From contig NC_081405.1 of assembly GCF_030272615.1 (NCBI RefSeq), forward strand, positions 570,151,095 through 570,215,094: DNA of 64,000 nt, in the 5' to 3' direction. Positions 1 through 13,482 of this stretch are shown piece after piece. Position 1 is the first letter of the stretch. Every line of letters starts with the position of its first letter. The notes under the pieces were generated by a model. The model saw nothing but the letters and a program-made list of their open reading frames with translations. It was not told the origin of the DNA and ran no database searches. This DNA comes from Cryptomeria japonica. Taxonomy: Eukaryota > Streptophyta > Pinopsida > Cupressales > Cupressaceae. The position numbers and the translations under genes were made by a program.

Positions 1-6
1 CCTTGT

Positions 7-754
7 CTTCACGAAAGGTTTGTTGGGTCCACATGAGACATGGATGGGGCCCGAAGGTTCAGGAGAGGCTACCAAGGTAACCCTGGATGGGGGTCGGGGC
101 TTATGGAGGCCTGCTAGGGTAACCCATACCAGCTATGCGATGATACTCTTCCCTTGTGTTCACTAGTGTATAGTGATGTGTTGGCTTTACTTGGAGCACT
201 CTTGTGAGAGTCGTGCTTGTACGCTTATGCCTTGTGTGAGTACCTGATGTACATGTGAGACCATGTGATCCTTTATTGTGGCTTGTTTGAGGGATTTAGT
301 ACTATCTCCTAGCATGGAGGTGTGCTTCCTTTTTGGGCCACATGGTCGGGTGGTAGTGAAACTTTCCATTGGGTATTTTGATCGTGCCTTCTTGCGATGG
401 ATTAGCCTTGCAGGTGCTTTAGTTGTTATTTTGTATTTACTTCATTCCATGTTTCAGATGGACCCTTTTGTTCATCTCGGATAATTCATGTATCTCTTGA
501 ACCCTATGTGGTCATATGTATCATTTTTTTATATATGCCTTGATGGAAGGTTGTAGTTGATAATAAACTTTATGAATTTTTCATCTTTTATTTATTAGAA
601 TGGTCTTGCACTTGACGCAAATCCAGAGATGTAGCCCATTAGGGGTGAACTCTAATATCAGTTTGTGTTTTATGGTGTATGTGTTCATTTGGTTCCTTTT
701 AATGTAATTTAGGTGATATTAATCTTAATTGGATGTATGAAGTTCTAAATAAAA
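7..754. repeat. Unclassified direct repeat, copy 1
   Basis: This stretch is repeated in direct orientation at 3791-4576. Both copies begin at the same motif (cttcacgaaa) and end near an AAATAAAA tract. Copy 2 carries about 40 extra bases near 4480-4520. Short frames on both strands (for example minus 187-369) recur in copy 2, but this follows from the sequence identity and shows no coding role. The copies could be LTRs of an old non-coding element. I see no primer-binding site after copy 1 and no clear polypurine tract before copy 2, so the class stays open. The left end may lie outside the window. Confidence 0.7.
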
Positions 755-3700
755 TATAATTTTGACCTCATTGACCAAGGTTGACTTTTCTGTCGCTAAC
801 TTGGATGGTTCATTTATTGTGATTGTGGTGTGTTATTTTGGTGTTATGCTTGGGAATGTGATTAGATGCATATGATTATGCATTATTGTACATTGAGGAA
901 TAGATATTGAATTTACATTATTTCTTATTGACGAGTTGTTGTAAACTTTTCTTCTGCATTGTACTTTATATATGATTAAATGTTAAGTTTATTTATGCGT
1001 TATTAATGATGGAATAACACATTTACTTTACATGTGAGTTGCTTTATGTATATGTTGGTGTGTTGTGTGAAAGTGTATTGGGTGCGAGCAGATGATTTTC
1101 CTTCACTCACTTCTGTGAGACAAGGAACATCATGATTCTTCTTCACCGGTGTGTCTACTGTGTTTGTATATATATGCATATGTGGTTCGGTGATGCAAGA
1201 AATTGCAAGTACAAGTATCGTATAGGTACGAGGCAATGTCTCCACCTGGTTCCACAGGTCAGAGTGTACCTAATTAACCTAATGGAAGTGGGCGAGATAG
1301 TTCTAAGGTCCTAATGTCATCCCTAGCCTTGCTCAATTGTGAGCATCGTCTGTCTTTTGCTTTACTTATTGGTTCTCCAAGTAGGCCACTTTTTTGACAT
1401 TGGTATGTGGGTCATATTCTATTTTTGTGTCAATTGAGTGTTGTGTGTTATGCATTTTGTGTGTTTAATTATTCTCTTCTTGAGTAGTTAATGAGAATTT
1501 ATATATGTCGCGTTGATTAAAGAGAATTAAGAATAAATTATATTAGAATCATTTTTGTGGTTAATTAATTAATCAATTATTTTTAATTGTCTAAGTTAGA
1601 GTGAATGTTGAATTATTGGTGAAAGTTAAATTATATTTGGCTTGAGTAATTGTTTAAAAAAAATAAAAAAATATGACCATGGTTTTTATAAATTGATAAA
1701 TCAAATTCTATTAAGCTATCATAACTAGAGTATTTATTTATTACCATATGGTGGAATTAAATATGTGTGATGCATTTTTGAACAATTAGTATTATTTTCT
1801 AAATTTTGGAGATTTCCAACCCTACAATGGATTTTTGAAATTTTGATTGGGAAGGATTTTCTTGGAGAGATTTTGTGGGTAGGAGCTTGTTGGATTTGAG
1901 CAGGAAAACTCTTGTTGCCACTTGGTTTTTGTGAGTTCTTTCAGAGTCTTTGGCTCCTTGTTTCATTTTGAAATTCTTTAGCTTGAAGGTGAGTTTATTT
2001 GATATCTCCCTTGATTCTTTATGAAATTGTGTAATTTTTGTTGCAAATAGATAGAAAATGGATTTAGAACCTTTCTGCAACTTGAATTTTGGATTTTAGT
2101 TTAGATATGAATTTGTATGTTTCAACTTTTTTTTTTAAATGAGAGTTGCTTTAGGGAAATTTTGCCCAAATTTTTAAGTATGCCTAGAAAGTGAATTTTA
2201 TTTCAAAAGTGTGATGTTGTTCACCCATCAACCAATGGGTTTTAAGAAATTTTTTTTTTTAATTTTTTGAGTTTTTGGAGGTCCATGAATGGTGGATGAC
2301 CTCCAAAACCTGGTTATTTGTCTCTTTAGACTTTTTGAAAAATATGAATCTAATGTTTTAAATGTGAAATTGTTATGTGGAATAATGATATTATATATAA
2401 AAATTTCATTTCTCGATTGAATCTAATCCATTCTCATAGCGTTAGGACCAATTGAGTAGTTGAATACATGTGCTGGAAATGCATTGTTGCCATGAGTTTT
2501 TTTTGTGTAAAACAAAACTCAAAAAAAAAAAAAAAGAACTCAGTTAAAAGAAAATCACATTAAATATTATTTCCTGTGCAATGCATAATATTTTATAATA
2601 TTTTTAATTCGATTTAAATATATGTATATAATTTGTAATTTGCAATTTTTATTTGGAAAATGGTGGTAGACGAAATTCGGTTTCTAAAAGAAATATCAGT
2701 TTAGTATTGAATATATAAATATATATTTATACTATGTATTTTGAATTAACAATACAAAGATAATGTTAAATTTTATTGGATATAATAGTAAATGATTTTG
2801 TGAAAACAAAGGCTATAGGAATAACAATCAATTTTGTTAGTCGAAATGATTTTAAATTGGAAAAGATTATTTTATTTTGATTTAAATATTGAATTTAGTT
2901 TTCAAAATTATATTAAATGTTACTGTCATTAATTTGAAATTAGAATTCAAATGGTATTTGTTATAGCCAAATTGGCTTAAATTGAAATGATTATATATTA
3001 GTTTATAAATGATGGTTTAATTAGGCTATGAGTTGTTGTTATTCCTTTAAGGTGCGTGGTTTAAAATCAAGTATTGAGAAAAGTTATTTGGGGTGTATGT
3101 TTACTTAGACCCTTTTGATGTGTTATTTCCTAATGTGGATTTTATTATCATGAAAGAGTAAGTTATTGAAATAGCTCCAATTAGTTATTGGCTTTTAAGT
3201 ATATTTTGAGTGATTGTTGTGATTCCTTAACATGGATGATTTAGAGTGCAAGTGTATTCATTTGAGTTTTACTCTGCTTGGTGGATTTTTGGTACTGATT
3301 TGTAAGAGTCATTTATGTGTCATGATGGCATGTTGTTAATTGTAAGTTTATTGTGCAATTTGATTGGATTAAGTTTTGGTTGTGGTCGTACTTACCTTAT
3401 TGTGGTTTTGGTTTTGTTTTGTGGATAGACCAATTATTTGTTTCACACCTCCAATTGATTTAACCTTGGTAGAAGGTTTGTTTAATCAAGTTGTCCTTGA
3501 GTTTTACTTTTTGAACTCCTTGTGTTGGTTGGTTTTTGTGATTTTCCTTGGGGTTCTTCGGAGGTTCTATAGTGTGATAAGGAAGAGTTGGTTTCGAGTG
3601 GGGGTCGCGCCCAAAGAGGTAACATGATAACCCATTGAAAGTTTAGTAATAAGTGATGAATTAATTAAAAAATGGGGGGTTGGGTGCTAATAAAATTAAT

Positions 3701-3790
3701 CAAGATAAATTATACCCTGGTCATGGTTGAGTGCTAGTACATACTCAGGATGTAGTGGGAAGTTCTAGAATGGAAAACCAACTACATTCT
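755..3790. other. AT-rich spacer between the two direct repeat copies
   Basis: I see no convincing gene here. The sequence is AT-rich, with many short A and T runs (for example the A run near 2520-2535). An 83-codon frame at 3376-3627 is hydrophobic and T-rich and matches no family I recognise, so I do not call it. If the flanking copies are LTRs, this would be the internal region of a large non-coding element. Confidence 0.5.
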
Positions 3791-4576
3791 CTTCACGAAA
3801 TGTTTTTTGGGTCCACATGAGACATGGATGGGGGCCTAATGTTTGGGAGACGCTACCAGGGTAACCCTGAATGGGGGCTAGGGCCTATGGAGGCCTGCCA
3901 AGGTAACCCATACCAGCTATGCAATGACACTCTTCCATTATGTTCACTAGTGTATAGTCATGTGTTGGCTTTACTTAGAGGACTCTTGTGAGAGTAATGC
4001 TTGAATTATTATTCCTTGTGTGAGTACTTGATGTACATGTGAGACCATGTGAAGCTTTGTCGTAACTTGTTTGAGGGCCTTAGTACTATCTCCTAGCACA
4101 GAGGAGTGGTTCCTTTTTGGGCCATATGGTCGGGTGGTAGTGCCACTTTCCATTGGGTATTTTGATCGTGTCTTCTTGACATGGATTAGCCTTGTAGGTG
4201 CTCCTATTGTTATTTTGTATTTATCTCATTCCATGTTTTAGATGGATCCTTTTGTTCTTATCAGATCATTCATATATCTCTTGGACCCTATGTGATCCTA
4301 CGTATCACTTTTTTATGTATGCTTGATGGACGGTTGTAATTGATGTAAAATTTATGTATTTTTCATCTTTTATTTATTAGAATGGTCTTGTAATTGAAGC
4401 CGACCTGAAGATGTAGCCCATTAGGGGTTAACTTTGATATCAATTGATGTTGTATGGTGTATGTGTTCATATGGTTGCTTTTAATTTTGGATGTATGAAT
4501 GGTATTATAGTTAAAATATATAATGCAATTTAGGTGATATTAATCTGAATTGGATATATGAAGTTATAAATAAAAA
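3791..4576. repeat. Unclassified direct repeat, copy 2
   Basis: Second copy of the repeat at 7-754, offset by about 3784 bases at its left end. Similarity is high but punctuated by substitutions and one insertion of about 40 bases. The inserted stretch near 4480-4520 itself resembles the sequence that follows it, which suggests a local slippage duplication. Confidence 0.7.
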
Positions 4577-5335
4577 GTGGTAATATGGATTATGATGAAT
4601 ATAGCTTTAGTGATGTAATGAAACTAATGGTAGTTGTGTATATTCAATCATGCTTAATTTAATCTCTTATGGAATTTATTTACTATGTTAATATGGTAAT
4701 CATTCTATCTTGAGTAGGTTTAATCAATCTCATTGTTAATCAGGTTAATACACCTTAATGTTCATTGGATTAATCGAGCAATCATTGTTGGAAACCCTTT
4801 AAGAGTTTTTGTTAAGTCTTCTGCTTGTGCAACTTCTATTGCAATGTATATCTTGTAAAAATCAAAGTTAGAATTCACTTAATTTAATTTATTTTGTACT
4901 AATTTTATTTTAATTTTGATTTAACAAACTACATTTTAAAAAAATTAAAATTCTATCAAAAGATACTTGTTTCAATAGTAAGTTCATGGTGTAGGCATGT
5001 ACATGGTGTGAGTCTAAATCTCCCTTTTAAAATATAAAATAAAATAATACAAATATCTTCTTATTAAAATATAAAATAAAATAATAAAAAATTCTTTCAT
5101 TTCTATAAATTAGTAATTTTAGAAAGTAAAATTTTTAATCTTAAAAATTTCTTTAAAAATTAATCAGTTTCATATTTTGTTTATATATATGAAAAGACAC
5201 ATATACATATATATGAATAGACAAAATATAAACTATACACAAACAATTTTAAAAGTTTAAAATACAAATGAAATAAAATTTTACTTTCAAAATTTTAAAA
5301 AAGAATACATAATCTTAATAAATGTTGCATATGTA
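4577..5335. other. AT-rich spacer
   Basis: No gene, RNA or recognisable repeat is visible. The stretch is strongly AT-rich with poly-A and poly-T runs up to the LINE at about 5336. Confidence 0.5.
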
Positions 5336-7345
5336 TTGTTGATTTTTTCTACAAAAAAAATATCTATGCAAGTGAAATATCACTACAATTCCTTGACATC
5401 CTCTACTCTGCTATCAAGACCACTGTTTGGCACATTTCTGGGCTCAGCGAATTTCTTCTCTATTCTGGCTAACCTTCAGGCTGAAGGTCCCATTAAGGCA
5501 GCATCACAGACTCACGAACAACAAACCTTTTTTGTGAAAACCAAATATGCATTGATTAAAATAGATAGGGCTCCCCCTCCCCATGAAGGTAATGATCAGA
5601 TTTGGCTGACGATTAGACGCAGAAAGCCCAAGCATTCAGCTAGGTGGGCGCCGAGTCATCCAATAGGCCATGCCTGAAGATCTCAGCATAGTCAGGAGGA
5701 GGGTTTTGTAAAACCTAACCATTTAAATAGAACCATTAATCGGGATATCATTCCTCCATGGAATTTTTCAGCAAAATTGGCAAATGGTAAGGAAACCCTT
5801 GGTCGTCATTCTATTCAGAACTGCCAGAATGCAATGGGTGTCAACCATTCTGAGGTAGACTGATCAAAGAATCCTCCAACCACTATGAAAGGGTCGGTGC
5901 TTGAAATTGACAATCAAACCCTTTCTAAGAATCAAAAGAATTGCAAAGAATGTGCTATCTTTGCCCGATGGGAAGGTTTGGGTATTCCGACCATGAAAAT
6001 TGCTGATTGCTTATCTTCATCCTTTAAGGACTAGGTAAGTATCGATTTCCTTCCTGATAATTTCCTTGCAATTGAATGCGGCAACCCGGGTTTGAGAAAT
6101 AGACTACTGTTTGGGGATATCTTAACATACAAGGGTTTTAATTTAGAATGCTAGAAATGGCAGCCCCTCTTTTACCCATCCTGGTTAAAGCCTTTCATGT
6201 AAATTGAGAAATTTGTAGGTGTTAAAAAACATCTCTTAAATTCTCTAGCCAGATGCTTATCATAAACATGGATATCAACATCAAAACTTTAGAAAACATA
6301 ATGCTAAAATTTAATAACTTCAGTTTAACCCTAGAAATATCCTTTTATGTTAGTCTCATTAGAGAAGATATCCCTAAGATATACTCTCCTGTGATGTCAT
6401 ACCCTAGGTTAGATCAAAAGAATTCCGACGTCTCACTTAAATTCTTGGAAGGAATTGGGGGTTTTACTTTGGAAGGCCTTGAATCTAAAAAGAACCCTAA
6501 GCATCATCCCTCTGATCTTATAGAGGACCGATGCTTTAAATCCTTTCCCAAGGACCCCCTCATCAAGAATTCAAGCTCCCTATCCCTCCCATCTCTAGCA
6601 AAGGGAATTACACCAATAGTTGACTCAACGATTAGCGATATGGATTTAGAAGAAGTTGAGATTAGGGAGCCTCCTCTTTAGAAGGACTAGACAAATTTGG
6701 TAAATAACACAACCTCTAGTTTTTACAGTAACCTAAGGATGATGAGCCCCCTAAGGTCTCCATCAAACAATAATTTATCCCCCTCTGAGCAATCATTGGA
6801 GAAGGAAAGTTGGCCCCCAGTTGGAGTTAATGAATCTAGGTAGGTTCAACCAGCAACTCTAGTTTCAGATAGGAGGGCTAAGGAGGGGGCAGAGGAATCT
6901 TCCCTACCCTTGAAGAATAACTCTACAATGATTGCAAAGTCTGAGAATGAATGAGTAGCTAAGGAGATTAATATCATTCCAATTTTATAGGGGAAGAAAT
7001 AGTTAACAACCTAATGGAACAATTTGTGGATGAGGTCTGTGATTTTGAGGAACTGGAGAGATAGAGGGAACTCTATGTTAAAAATTTAATGGATAATGCC
7101 AGAGTCAATTTGGAAACAAAAGAACTTTTTGTGGCCTTGGACAATCTGGAAAATCATAACCCAAACATTCTAGGCATCCATATCTCTGAAGAAAGAAAAC
7201 ACTCTCCTGACTGTGCCAAGCTCATTAAGAGAAGAGGCAAAAGATCCCTTGTTGATCTAAGAGCCAAGGATGTGGAAGCTAGGGGTTAGCCTAAAATATC
7301 ATCTCTTTTTAATGTAGGGTAGAAGAAGTTCCTCCCCATAGAACC
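5336..7345 (+). pseudogene. LINE-A ORF1 (nucleic-acid-binding protein), broken
   Basis: ORF1 of plant L1 elements encodes an RNA-binding chaperone that packages the element RNA. The open stretches are 5336-5677, 6253-6681 and 7089-7289, with stops between them. Around 5950-6200 the sequence reads like a DUF4283 domain: CAIFARWEGLGIP, then GFNLEC followed by a stop and KWQPLFYPSW. I see no clear CCHC zinc knuckle in what remains. The C-terminal part is charged and low in structure. The assignment rests on these motifs and on the position directly upstream of the endonuclease. Confidence 0.65.
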
Positions 7346-10300
7346 ATGAAAATCATATCATGGAATGTTAGGGGCTTGAACGCCCCTAATAAACAATGCA
7401 TCATAAAGCATTGTATATCTAAATCAAAACCAGACATAATTTTAATTGAAGAAACTAAGATGAACTCATTTGAGATTTACCTTTTTGAGAAGAAATTAGG
7501 CTTTAGAAAACTGAAGCATTCCTCGTCCATGGGGGCTTCAAGAGGCTTGGCAATCATCTGGGATCCTAGATTCTCCTCGTTTTCACCATTAGAGATAAAA
7601 CATAATTGGATAGGTGGAGTAGCAGCTTGTTATAACAATAAGTTAAGATTTAATCTAATCAATGTATATGGTCCTATCCAAAATAGGGACAAAGCCCTGG
7701 TCTAGTTGGAACTTAAGGCCATCCTTGGTAATCACCCGAATGAAGTTTGTATCATTGGTGGAGATTTCAATGCCATCACTAAGGCAAAAGAAAAAAGGGG
7801 ATCTAGTATCAAGCTACCCCCAGCAGCTATGGACTTCAATAACTGGATCGATAGGAATTCTTTGCTGGAAATTCAGACGGCAGAGAACGCCTTTACATGG
7901 AACAATAGAAGGATAGGTTTCTGCAATATTGTAGAAAAACTTGATCGATTTTTTATCCATGAAGAGCTTTCAAAGATCAACTACACCATGGAAGAAGAGA
8001 TCCTACCTTTATCTGTCTCTAACCACTTTCCACTTCAACTTAACATCTCAACAGACTACTCCCCTAGAAATTGCCCTTTGAAATTTGAAAGCATGTGGTT
8101 CAGGGATGACAACATCATCAACCTAATTGAACATTAGTGGAATGATTTGGTTTTCTCAGGCTCAGAAATGTTTATTGTGGAAAACAAGCTGAAGCTTATC
8201 AAAAGGAATCTCTTGGAGTGGAATAGGGAGAACTTTGGGAACATCTTTGACAAGAAACTCTTAATAGAAAAGGATCTTAAGGATGTTAACAAGGAACTTC
8301 TGGAGAAGGGGATGAACGAACATCTCTTCCTTAAAGAAAAATCACTACTTTCTGAGTATGAAAATATTCTGTCAAAAGAAGAGATCTTTTGGAGAGAAAA
8401 ATCCAAGGAATCTTGGCTGAAATATGGGGATCGCAACACCAAGTTATTCCATAATAGCACCAAGCAGAAGAGATGGGTTAACCGGATCTCAAACATTAAG
8501 AATAGCCAAGGAGCTATCCTGGCAGACCCTACCAATGTTGCCTTAGAAGCTGTAAGGTTCTTTGATGATGTCCTAAACAATACTGATGGCTCCAACCTTA
8601 GGGGCCAACTTAATATTATTAACAATCTCCCAAAACTTATTAATGAAGAACACAATAAATGATTTCTTAATAAATTCTCTGGGGAGGAGGTTAAATATGC
8701 CCTCATGAAGATGAATCCAGATAAGACCCCAGACCTAAATGGACTCCCAACTAGCTTCTTTTAAAAATGCTGGGATTTTATGGGGCCGGAGATCATGGAG
8801 GCCTTAAAGGGTGTCAGAAACTCAGGGAAGATTCTCAAGGAGATCAAAAATACTTTCCTAGTTTTGATTCCAAAAAAAGAGAACCCAAATAGCTTCAATG
8901 ATTATAGGCCCATAGCCCTGTGTAACACCCTTTATAAAATCCTTACCAAAACCTTAGCAGATAGACTTCAGAAACTTCTCCCTCTCATCATTAGCGAAGA
9001 ACAAATAGGCTTTGTGGCTGACAGATTAATCTATGTTGGGGTAATAATAGCCTAGGAAGCTATCCACTCGGTCCAGCTTAATAATGCCCCAAGCATGTTA
9101 GTCAAATTAGATATTAGTAAAGCCTACGATAAAGTTAATTAGTGCTTTTTATGCAAATGCTTGGAAGCATTTGGCTTCTCCAAAACTTGGATCAACCTAA
9201 TTTTTGAATGTATCTCCACACCTAAATTCTCTAAAATGATCTATGGCACTCTTGAAGGTTCCTTTAGCAGCTCGAGAGGGCTTAGGAAAGGGGACCCCAT
9301 ATCCCCCTTCCTCTTCATTATTATGCTAGAGGCCTTAGGGAGGTCCATCTCAAAGGCCAAAGAGGAGGGCAGGATCCAAGATATTCCCATTACCAGTGGT
9401 CTCCCCTCCATTACCCACCAGTAATTTGTTGATGACATAATGATTTTTGGACAAGGCAACATCAGGGAAGAAAGAGCCCTCAAAGGCATCCTCAAATCCT
9501 ATATGATAGCATCGGGTCAAGATGTCAGTTTGGAGAAGTCAGCAGTATTTATATTCAACATTGACCCCACATCTAGGGAGGAGATCTGTAAAGTCCTGGA
9601 GATCAAGCGGGGTCTCCTCCCCTGCAAATATCTAGGCATTCCCCTAGATAAAGGTAGTAGGTCTTCAAAATTGTGGGATCACCTGGTGGATAAAATTAAA
9701 TCAAGGATTAACACTTGGAAAGGAAGATGGTTGTCATCTGTAGGTAGGGAAACCTTGGTTAAATCAGTCTTGGAAGCTATGCCCATTTACCAACTTTCCT
9801 ATCAAAATTTATCATCCAAAAATAGGATGAACTAAACAAACATCTTAGGACGTTATTTTGGCAAGGCACCAATGAAGACAGGAAATTATCGCTCCTATCT
9901 TAGGATAAGATATCTTGGGACAAGATATACAGACCAAAAGAAGAAGGAGGTGTTGGCATTAAAAAATTTTGTGATCAAGGTAGAGCCCTTGGGGCTAAGT
10001 TAGTTTGGAGAATGTTCAGATACCCCCACCTATAATGGGCAAGGTTATTGCACCATAAATACCTTAATGGAGGCAACCCTATTCAAATATTCAGAGAAAA
10101 AAACCCACTCAGAGGATCTCGCATTTGGAATTTTATGCTGGAGTGCAGAAGTATTATTTCAGACAAACTCACTTGGAACCTTGGTTCTAGGGATGAAGCT
10201 CTTTTCTGGTCTGATTTGTGGGGAGGGTATAAGGCTATCGAGAAAATTTATGACTTTGGGGCCTCTTGAGCTCTCCTTGAATCACATAGAGGAACATTGT

Positions 10301-11557
10301 TAAGGCACTACATCTCCCCCTTAGTCGATGGGGCAGGGTACAAATGGATTGATAGAGAAAATGAGGATATCCCTGCAGGGGATAAATGCAAACTCATGGC
10401 AATTCTTAGAACAAGGAACATCTCCTTTGGCCTAAACAAGGATAGGCTTATATGGGATGGATTCTTGAGTGGGTGTATAATTCTAAGGAAGAGTACTCTC
10501 ATATCACCAGAGCCCACCTTAGACCCTTGAAAGAGTTACCTTTGAAACTCTATTGGGATAGGTACTGCCTACCCAAGGCTGGAGTCTTCACTTGGCTGGC
10601 TCTCCAGAATAATCTCCTGATGGCTAATGAATTCAAAAGGATGGGGTATGAGGGACCTAGTAGATGTCCTCTTTGTGAGATGAATGAAGAAGACACCAAC
10701 CATCTCCTCCTAAATTGCACCTATGCAAACCAATGTTGGGTCTGGTTCACCAAGAAACTTAACTAGTCCTCTGCCTTTTCGCATTCTATTTTAGGGATGC
10801 TCAAGGCCTAGCCTCTCCTTAGACAAGGCTGTCTTTTTGAAGGATTATGGATCTCTATTCCATCTTCCATAATGTAGGAGTTGTGGAAGGAGAGAAATAG
10901 ACGTCTTTTCAATAATGAAAAACTAGAGGTGCACCAAGTAATCAATAAAATTGAGGCTACTATCATTGAACTCATAAACAAATGGATCTTCTCTGGTATG
11001 AAGAACAATGTCACTGTAACCTATTAGGATGATAAGATGAAAGGTCATTGGGAGGGTCTATCTATCCCACCCTTTGTGGGGGATGGTCCCGAGGGAAATC
11101 TTAGAAGAAGAGATGATTGTAGATGGCATCCTCTAGGCAAGGGATGGCTTAAGTTAAACTTTGATGGGCATCTCGGGGCAATCTAGGAGTGGCAGGAATA
11201 GGATACTCTATCCACAACTGGGAAGATAAAGAAATAGCCTTTCGGGCTTCCCCTGTAGGAATCAAATTCAATAACTGGGAGGGATTGATGGCCTTGGTGG
11301 AAGGCCTGCATCTTTGTAGGAAATTAGGAGTGAAGAAACTGGATATTGAAGGGGATTCTGCTATAATTGTCAATGCTCTCAGAAAAGACAGCATGCCCAA
11401 TTGGAGACTCAACACCTTGCTGTCTCGGGCCATTGATTTATGCCGAGGGTTTGAGAGGTTCACGGTCAATCATATCTATAGGGAAGGTTACAAAAGGGCG
11501 GATGAGTTAGCTAACATGGGAGTGGATGGCATCCATCTCCCCTCAGACCTAATCTGA
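7346..11557 (+). pseudogene. LINE-A ORF2: endonuclease / reverse transcriptase / RNase H, broken
   Basis: The start is the ATG of MKIISWNVRGLNAP, the classic N-terminus of the L1 endonuclease. IEETK and GDFNAI mark endonuclease motifs. The RT part runs about 8700-9900 with YRPIALCNTLYK, LDISKAYDK, GDPISPFLF and FVDDIM. The zinc-binding segment CPLCEMNEEDTNHLLLNC lies near 10668-10720. The RNase H is at about 11150-11557 and a one-base deletion near 11185 splits it after the FDG motif. In-frame stops occur at 7703, 8135, 8660, 8762, 9053, about 9140, 9422 and further on. Frameshifts occur near 9797 and 10465. The product would be non-functional. Confidence 0.9.
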
Positions 11558-11710
11558 ATCTCTTCATTCATAATTATATGCTTATACTTACCCAATTAAT
11601 CTCGCAAACCCAGTCAGACTTCAACACTTTAAAAAAAATATTAACAACAAATTAAATAAATATAAACTCTTATTTAGTCTTACCTAATATCCTACCTTTA
11701 TAGATCCTTA

Positions 11711-11727
11711 TACACACACACACACAC

Positions 11728-11760
<33 letters not shown>
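11711..11760. repeat. (AC)n-(AT)n compound microsatellite
   Basis: About 20 bases of AC repeat run directly into about 30 bases of AT repeat, just beyond the LINE-A 3' end. Confidence 0.97.
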
Positions 11761-11764
<4 letters not shown>

Positions 11765-11859
11765 AATATATAAATATACATATATATATATATACATATA
11801 TTAACATATAAATAAATAGGTTACTAAAGGAATAGTTGTGTATATTTACGTATATAAAT

Positions 11860-11865
<6 letters not shown>

Positions 11866-11942
<77 letters not shown>
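11866..11942. repeat. (TA)n microsatellite
   Basis: An almost pure TA tract of about 77 bases. Open frames rich in Tyr and Ile on both strands across it are repeat translations. Confidence 0.97.
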
Positions 11943-11945
<3 letters not shown>

Positions 11946-12432
11946 TACATGTATATATATAGACATACACCAATCCAGCTTCATATATAATCTTGGCAAA
12001 CTTTCCAGCATATATCCTATTTTGATTTATCGGTAATAAAAAATATGTAAGTTTTAAGACTATAGGCAATAGTATACATGAATAGGCATAGGTATATAAA
12101 CATGCATGCACATTTCACCACATCAGAAATGTGCAGACATGGGTATATAGGTATTACTATTCATATATACATTGCATTCTATTTGCATTAAAACTTACCT
12201 AGCCATTTTTCTTCTATATGCCATCTAAATTTAGTAAACCTCAACTGTTAGGAGAACTGTGCCTTGTCGGACATCATGCGTCAACATATCCTCCTTGATC
12301 AGGACCACAATGAGGACACCCTAGTAATGTTGAGGTGACGCTCCCTTAGTGAATTGAAATTTGGAGTACCCTCAACTTGAAGGCTTAAGGCGGTGGTAAT
12401 TATGGCATAGATCTTCGGAGATCACAATCCTT
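11943..12432. other. Spacer before the tandem duplication
   Basis: No gene or family is recognisable here. The sequence from 12240 to 12432 is present only once in the window, so it lies outside the 2.4 kb duplication that starts at about 12433. Confidence 0.5.
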
Positions 12433-13482
12433 GCATTGTGACCCTCTGATCTTCGACTAGACTAGTTGCACATCAAGCAGCATTATTTTGCTCGCACTAT
12501 TTAGGCTGATAAGATGGTTTCCTTGTTTATTTCTTATTTAGCTTCGATGGATACCCCTCTGAGGCTTCTAGGGCTGAAACGATAGACGAATTTTGTTGGA
12601 GAGATCAAAGAGGAAAGAATGAAAGGAATTCTAGCCCAACAAAATCCATTGATCACTGGGGCCGTGATGAAAACTCTGGGGAAAGACTTTATCCTAAATG
12701 AGGACCAAACTAGAGAAAACCCTGACATTGTAGCAATGTTCCTAGCTATTGCCGTGCATTTAGGGAAAGATAGAGAAATAGTGGTGAAGCTATGTAAAAA
12801 GGTCTTAAAAAAGGATGTCTTGGGTGAATTAGAAAGGGTAGTGGTCAACATTGATGAGGAGCTTACGGCTCCCAAGCACAGGGACTATGATGTTATTATC
12901 AAAAAGAATAATCTAGTCCCTCGATTCCCTATCTTAGTTATTGAGGATCTCGCAGTGTTTGAAGCTTACCGCCCTGTCAGAAGTAGAAAATTCCTCTTCC
13001 TCTCATGGATTCTTTAGGTCAAAAAACCTCCTTGGGAGAAATGGTTGATTAACTATCTTGAAGTTGAGAATATCACGGTCATCTCGGATAATATGCCAAT
13101 TCCTCCCTCTCCTGCAGACCTCTTAGTGGTAAAGCCAAAGAACTCTGGCTCTAGGTACCCTCACAAGCAAGCAAGGAAAGTATGAGGCTCCTCTAGTATG
13201 GAAAGCCTCCTAGTTTTTGGCACTCCGAGCTTTGGGCTGTCATAAATGTTTATGTGGCCACTAATGGGGGTTTGTCTTTGATGTTTCTTTTTGTCTTCGA
13301 TGAACTCTCTTTAATTTTTATTTCTTTCAGGCTATACATGGTAAAAAGACTTGTGGATGTTTTATACATACTATCGAGATCTAGTTATGCTATCACTTAT
13401 TTTTGAATGATGGGTTTAGTTAATTCTCTATTCATTCCATTGTCTATCACACTTTTCAGGTAATATAGGCTCAACATGATAG

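Larger units (their letters stand above)
5336..11660 (+). mobile_element. LINE-A: degenerate L1-type non-LTR retrotransposon
   Basis: In order the element shows an ORF1 remnant with DUF4283-like sequence, an APE-type endonuclease, a reverse transcriptase, a zinc-binding zf-RVT segment and a C-terminal RNase H. This is the usual order of plant L1 elements. It ends near 11557 followed by a short A-rich stretch at 11632-11660. I could not define target-site duplications, and the exact 5' end is uncertain. Many in-frame stops and at least three frameshifts mean it is inactive. Confidence 0.88.

Noticed and set aside
187-369. 60-codon minus-strand frame, also at 3971-4153
   Set aside because: It is carried by the direct repeat pair. 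It has no recognisable motif, and its changes are not biased towards silent sites as far as I can see.
7-4576. Firm call of an LTR retrotransposon for the first repeat pair
   Set aside because: No primer-binding site, polypurine tract or target duplication can be shown.
8134-8706. 190-codon minus-strand frame
   Set aside because: It is antisense to the LINE-A RT region, which shows clear sense-strand motifs.
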